Part shown: positions 60,151 through 62,678 of the stretch, piece after piece | Layout of the letters: every line of letters begins with the position of its first letter | Numbering within the stretch: the first letter of the stretch is position 1 | NCBI GenBank assembly: GCA_018816885.1 | Contig: JAHIUS010000051.1 | Location: 1 to 62,678, forward strand | Direction: 5' to 3' | DNA from: Patescibacteria group bacterium | GTDB lineage: Bacteria > Patescibacteriota > Gracilibacteria > UBA1369 > UBA12470 | DNA: 62,678 nt | The notes under the pieces: generated by a model | What the model saw: only the letters and a program-made list of their open reading frames with translations | Told to the model about the DNA's origin: nothing | Database searches by the model: none | Program-made: the position numbers and the translations under genes

Positions 60151-61612
60151 TTAGTGTGTCTAAAATTTCTTTTCTTTCGGAAATTGTGTTGGCCTCCATG
60201 TCGAAATACATGTAGTAGAACCACTTTGTTAGAAGCTGCTCTGTTTGTTGCTTGGTATGGCCTTTCTCTTGGGGAAATTCCGTAATCCCCATGGATTCGA
60301 AAGTTATCGTCTTTTTTTTGCCGCCGTCTTTTTCCGGATTTACTTTTTCAAAACCGGTCGCAACATCTTCAACATGCTGAGTGAACCATCCTGACAAATC
60401 CGGGTGGTATGCCATTCCGTACTCTTTACTGCTCTTTAATTCATCGATTTTTTCTTGTCTTTTTGCACGCATTTTTTCATCTTTATCCTGAAATAGAGAT
60501 GAACTTAATCTTCCATCCGACATAACATCCGAAAGAACTGCAACTGCTGCGGTACTCCCAAGTATCACCGGATTTGTAACAAGTCCCGCATAGTTTCCAG
60601 ACTTAACTTCGTATAAACCGTTAAGCGCGATCGCTCCGAAAAGCCCGTACCTTCCAACCTCCCAAACCGCCACATAAAACGCCGTTAGGTATTTAAGTGC
60701 GAGATTCCTGTGAGGTGCGTAATCTATGTATTCAACCGCTTTTTTGAGGTACTGATAAACTTTTTGTTGGCTCTCTGCGTAAGAATTTTCATAAGTATTG
60801 TCAAAATATTTGTTATATTTTTCTTGGTTTGAGGCTGAGGCTTCCTTGAAGATTTCCTTTGATTGAGCGATTGTGAAGTAGCCGACTTGTGTTAGTTTGT
60901 GGACGGCGCGAGCCCCTTTGTCGCCATGATTTATCAGGACTTTTCCAAGCGCTGTTCTTTGTTTTGCGTCGAGTGAGGCGGCGAGCGCCATGAATGCCGT
61001 CTGCCCCATGTCGATAACCACTCTTGAAGGGTCTTCCATGTTTTCTTCCTCAGGCATTTTGGTTGCAAGTTTGAGGATGTCTTCCGCAATTATTTCGTAA
61101 TCTTCTTCTTTTAGCTCCTGTTTTCCAACAAGTTTTTCCAAAACCGCGATTTCCGCATCTCCACCTTCTCCATTTTTCGCCACTTCATAAGTTTTTCCGG
61201 GATCAAGATCTTTTAGATAAGGGTAATAATACAAGCTGAAATCCAACACCTCCACATCCGTATCGACCTTCTCGTTTTGACCTCCCGCGAGCCTTATCAT
61301 CCCTTCATATTGATCGTAAAGAGCTTTTTGAGCACCTCTGTAATCTTTCAAAATCCTTGCTTTGTCGTACTGATACTGCTCGTCTATGGACTTATTTTCC
61401 TCTTCCTGCCTGATATCTGTTTCTAGCATTTCACGCATAGCTTGTTCGTCCTCTTTGTACATCTTTTTCACATCTGTTATTAGGTCTTTTTTCTTGGCGT
61501 TCTTTACTACTCTTATCTTCGAAACAGCTCTTTTGGCATACTCTCTTGCAGATTTATCGAGATCTTGCTGTTCTGTTTCCGATAGCCCCGAGTTTTGGGT
61601 ATTTTTTTCCAT
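60143..61612 (-). CDS. Unknown protein with helical N-terminus and one or two central membrane segments
   Basis: A 489-residue protein. Residues 1-110 are charged helices (KKKDLITDVKKMYKEDEQ). Residues 140-300 look like helical repeats (ALGKVLINHGDKGARAVHKL). Hydrophobic stretches at about 310-340 (YVAVWEVGRYGLFGAIALNG) and 345-365 (NPVILGSTAAVAVLSDVM) probably cross the membrane, and a charged tail follows. No family recognised. Second gene of the operon, two bases after the preceding stop and overlapping the next gene by 8 nt. Confidence 0.65.
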   Translation of the reverse strand: MEKNTQNSGLSETEQQDLDKSAREYAKRAVSKIRVVKNAKKKDLITDVKKMYKEDEQAMREMLETDIRQEEENKSIDEQYQYDKARILKDYRGAQKALYDQYEGMIRLAGGQNEKVDTDVEVLDFSLYYYPYLKDLDPGKTYEVAKNGEGGDAEIAVLEKLVGKQELKEEDYEIIAEDILKLATKMPEEENMEDPSRVVIDMGQTAFMALAASLDAKQRTALGKVLINHGDKGARAVHKLTQVGYFTIAQSKEIFKEASASNQEKYNKYFDNTYENSYAESQQKVYQYLKKAVEYIDYAPHRNLALKYLTAFYVAVWEVGRYGLFGAIALNGLYEVKSGNYAGLVTNPVILGSTAAVAVLSDVMSDGRLSSSLFQDKDEKMRAKRQEKIDELKSSKEYGMAYHPDLSGWFTQHVEDVATGFEKVNPEKDGGKKKTITFESMGITEFPQEKGHTKQQTEQLLTKWFYYMYFDMEANTISERKEILDTLNG

Positions 61613-61613
61613 C

Positions 61614-62093
61614 TTAAAGCTTAAATGCTCGAATTAAAGCGTCTATTGCAGACTCTTCTTTCCCCTCCCACTCGGGAAGTTGAGTTAGCATGACATTCCT
61701 GAGCTTAACCGGATCCTGCTCATCAAGTTGAATTACAAGATCCGGCTTATATCTCTGTGCGAAACTGATGTAAAGAGTTTTTACAAATGGAGGATTGTAT
61801 ATGATCCAGAATTTACTCATCTGATTGAAAGGGAATTTTTGTCCTCCGACTTTTATTCCCATTTCCGAAATGATTACCTCCACTTCTTTCGGATCCTGCC
61901 TCTGATGAACATAATAAACCAACGCCAAAGTAAAAAATGTGAGCGCCATGATCCATTCACTGGTCATGATTGCGTAAATCACGAATGCCGCGGCTGTTAC
62001 CGCCGCAGTTCCAAGCCATGCGGGCCCCTTGTTGTGCTTGATGTATTCAGGGGCTTTCCACTTGAGTATTGCTGTTTCGTATTTTTCAGGCAT
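61614..62093 (-). CDS. Two-pass membrane protein with C-terminal domain, first gene of the VirB6-like operon
   Basis: A 159-residue protein: short N-terminus (MPEKYETAILKWKAPEY), two membrane segments at about 27-47 and 50-68 (GTAAVTAAAFVIYAIM; WIMALTFFTLALVYYV), then a compact beta-rich domain (IISEMGIKVGGQKFPFNQMS, LVIQLDEQDPVKLRNVML) and an amphipathic C-terminal helix. Topology recalls small PrgI/VirB3-like subunits, but the C-terminal domain is PH-like in appearance. Start at CAT 62091-62093, preferred over an upstream start because the promoter and leader fit. It heads the five-gene operon. Confidence 0.65.
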   Translation of the reverse strand: MPEKYETAILKWKAPEYIKHNKGPAWLGTAAVTAAAFVIYAIMTSEWIMALTFFTLALVYYVHQRQDPKEVEVIISEMGIKVGGQKFPFNQMSKFWIIYNPPFVKTLYISFAQRYKPDLVIQLDEQDPVKLRNVMLTQLPEWEGKEESAIDALIRAFKL

Positions 62094-62152
62094 ATTTAGT
62101 TTTTTATTGAGCCGGAACGACCGCATTGTTCTCCGCGCTTTTAAATCTTATT

Positions 62153-62181
62153 ATTCTAACATAATTTACAGGTAAAGACAA
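62153..62181 (-). promoter_or_regulatory. Promoter of the five-gene VirB6-like operon
   Basis: Minus strand TTGTCT (62176-62181), 17-nt spacer, TAGAAT (62153-62158); leader about 53 nt to the ATG at 62093. Confidence 0.65.
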
Positions 62182-62201
62182 CCCTGGAACTTATGTTTTA
62201 T

Positions 62202-62232
62202 AAAAAAACGCCTATCTTCCGATTTTAGCGTC
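62202..62232 (-). terminator. Terminator after rpsR
   Basis: Minus strand ACGCTA pairs with TAGGCGT (one bulged G) around a purine-rich loop, followed by seven Ts. It separates rpsR from the next operon. The gap 62233-62325 shows nothing else recognisable. Confidence 0.75.
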
Positions 62233-62325
62233 TTTAAATTTGCGGGCTGCGTTAGCTTCCGCCGTTGCCGCGTCGAGACATGCTGACTTTCGCGTCCTCA
62301 TTATTCATGCCTGAACAGTACCACA

Positions 62326-62523
62326 TTATGGCGTGAATGGCAAGAGCGCGGCGATTCTGGCGTTTTTGGTTGCACGAGCCACTTGTTTCTGGTGATTTAG
62401 GCAAAGGCTGTTATACCTTCTGGCCTGAATCCTGTTGAAACTTGTGGTGTGCGGTCTAAGCATCGCGATTTTTTTGTAATCGATGTGCTTGATACCTTTC
62501 TGGCAGAAACTACATTTTTTCAT
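62326..62523 (-). CDS. rpsR: Small ribosomal subunit protein bS18
   Basis: The 65-residue protein has the bS18 core IDYKKIAMLRPHTTSFNRIQ, ARRYNSLCLNHQKQVARAT and the end KNARIAALLPF. An N-terminal CSFC plus the later Cys/His could bind zinc, as in other Cys-containing S18 versions. bS18 sits on the 30S platform with bS6. The usual neighbours rpsF and ssb would lie to the right, beyond the window; here the upstream flank is the heptanucleotide array. Confidence 0.92.
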   Translation of the reverse strand: MKKCSFCQKGIKHIDYKKIAMLRPHTTSFNRIQARRYNSLCLNHQKQVARATKNARIAALLPFTP

Positions 62524-62543
62524 GTTGTAGTGGAGTAGTAATT

Positions 62544-62678
62544 AGTAAGGAGTAAGGAGTAAGGAGTAAGGAGTAAGGAGTAAGGAGTAAGGAGTAAGGA
62601 GTAAGGAGTAAGGAGTAAGGAGTAAGGAGTAAGGAGTAAGGAGTAAGGAGTAAGGAGTAAGGAGTAAGGAGTAAGGAG
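62544..62678. repeat. Heptanucleotide tandem array AGTAAGG, at least 19 copies
   Basis: An apparently perfect 7-mer array from 62544 to the window end, so its full length is unknown. The same word opens the composite repeat at 11396. It lies about 20 nt upstream of rpsR, in the region expected to hold its promoter. Confidence 0.97.

Noticed and set aside
1..62678. Recoded UGA (code 25, as in Gracilibacteria)
   Set aside because: UGA ends several clearly complete genes such as yebC and pilB, and conserved Gly positions in housekeeping enzymes use ordinary Gly codons.

Overview
The window reads like a chromosomal segment of a Candidate Phyla Radiation (Patescibacteria) bacterium. My best guess within that group is a Peregrinibacteria-like lineage, but no rRNA or phylogenetic marker comparison was possible, so this is inference. 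The pointers are compact, overlapping genes; many lineage-private secreted proteins, one over 5000 residues; housekeeping enzymes lacking common domains (ThrRS without TGS); and almost no Shine-Dalgarno sequences. UGA is used as a stop (for example yebC and pilB), which argues against the UGA-to-glycine code of Gracilibacteria/Absconditabacteria.

Layout: 0.1-12.4 kb holds mostly housekeeping genes: cca, tsaD, hisS, a thioredoxin-like protein, an SLH surface protein, a lipoprotein, malic enzyme, yebC, a NrnA-like DHH phosphatase, recJ, mazG and miaA. 12.4-16.5 kb holds a coiled-coil/beta-solenoid protein, the rplJ-rplL operon behind an L10-leader attenuator, a winged-helix regulator and a HAD hydrolase. 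16.5-22.1 kb is a type IV pilus-type operon (two membrane assembly proteins, PilB, PilC) followed by a small unknown gene and a prepilin. 22.3-41.8 kb is one tight operon: a 5177-residue S-layer-type giant protein followed by four secreted proteins of unknown family. 41.8-43.7 kb is a small-gene and repeat region. 43.7-50.1 kb (minus strand) carries uvrA, a PrsW-like protease, recF and a PLP-dependent decarboxylase-like gene. 50.1-50.5 kb contains two divergent promoters, each followed by a short leader and a terminator. 50.5-53.5 kb has a transposase-like zinc-ribbon/HTH protein, an unknown gene, and thrS behind a T-box riboswitch. 53.5-62.1 kb is a five-gene minus-strand operon with a VirB6/TrbL-like polytopic protein and very large soluble partners, probably a lineage-specific envelope or secretion machine. 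rpsR and a long heptanucleotide array close the window.

Three cross-cutting signals stand out. (1) Heptanucleotide (or 14-mer) tandem arrays and a related dispersed hairpin element occupy many intergenic gaps; part of the hairpin element also seems to lie in frame inside tsaD. (2) Several promoters place the -10 hexamer only 6-8 nt before the ATG and genes lack Shine-Dalgarno motifs, suggesting leaderless or SD-independent initiation. (3) The giant-protein operon and the VirB6-like operon are two large systems whose components I cannot match to a described machine.
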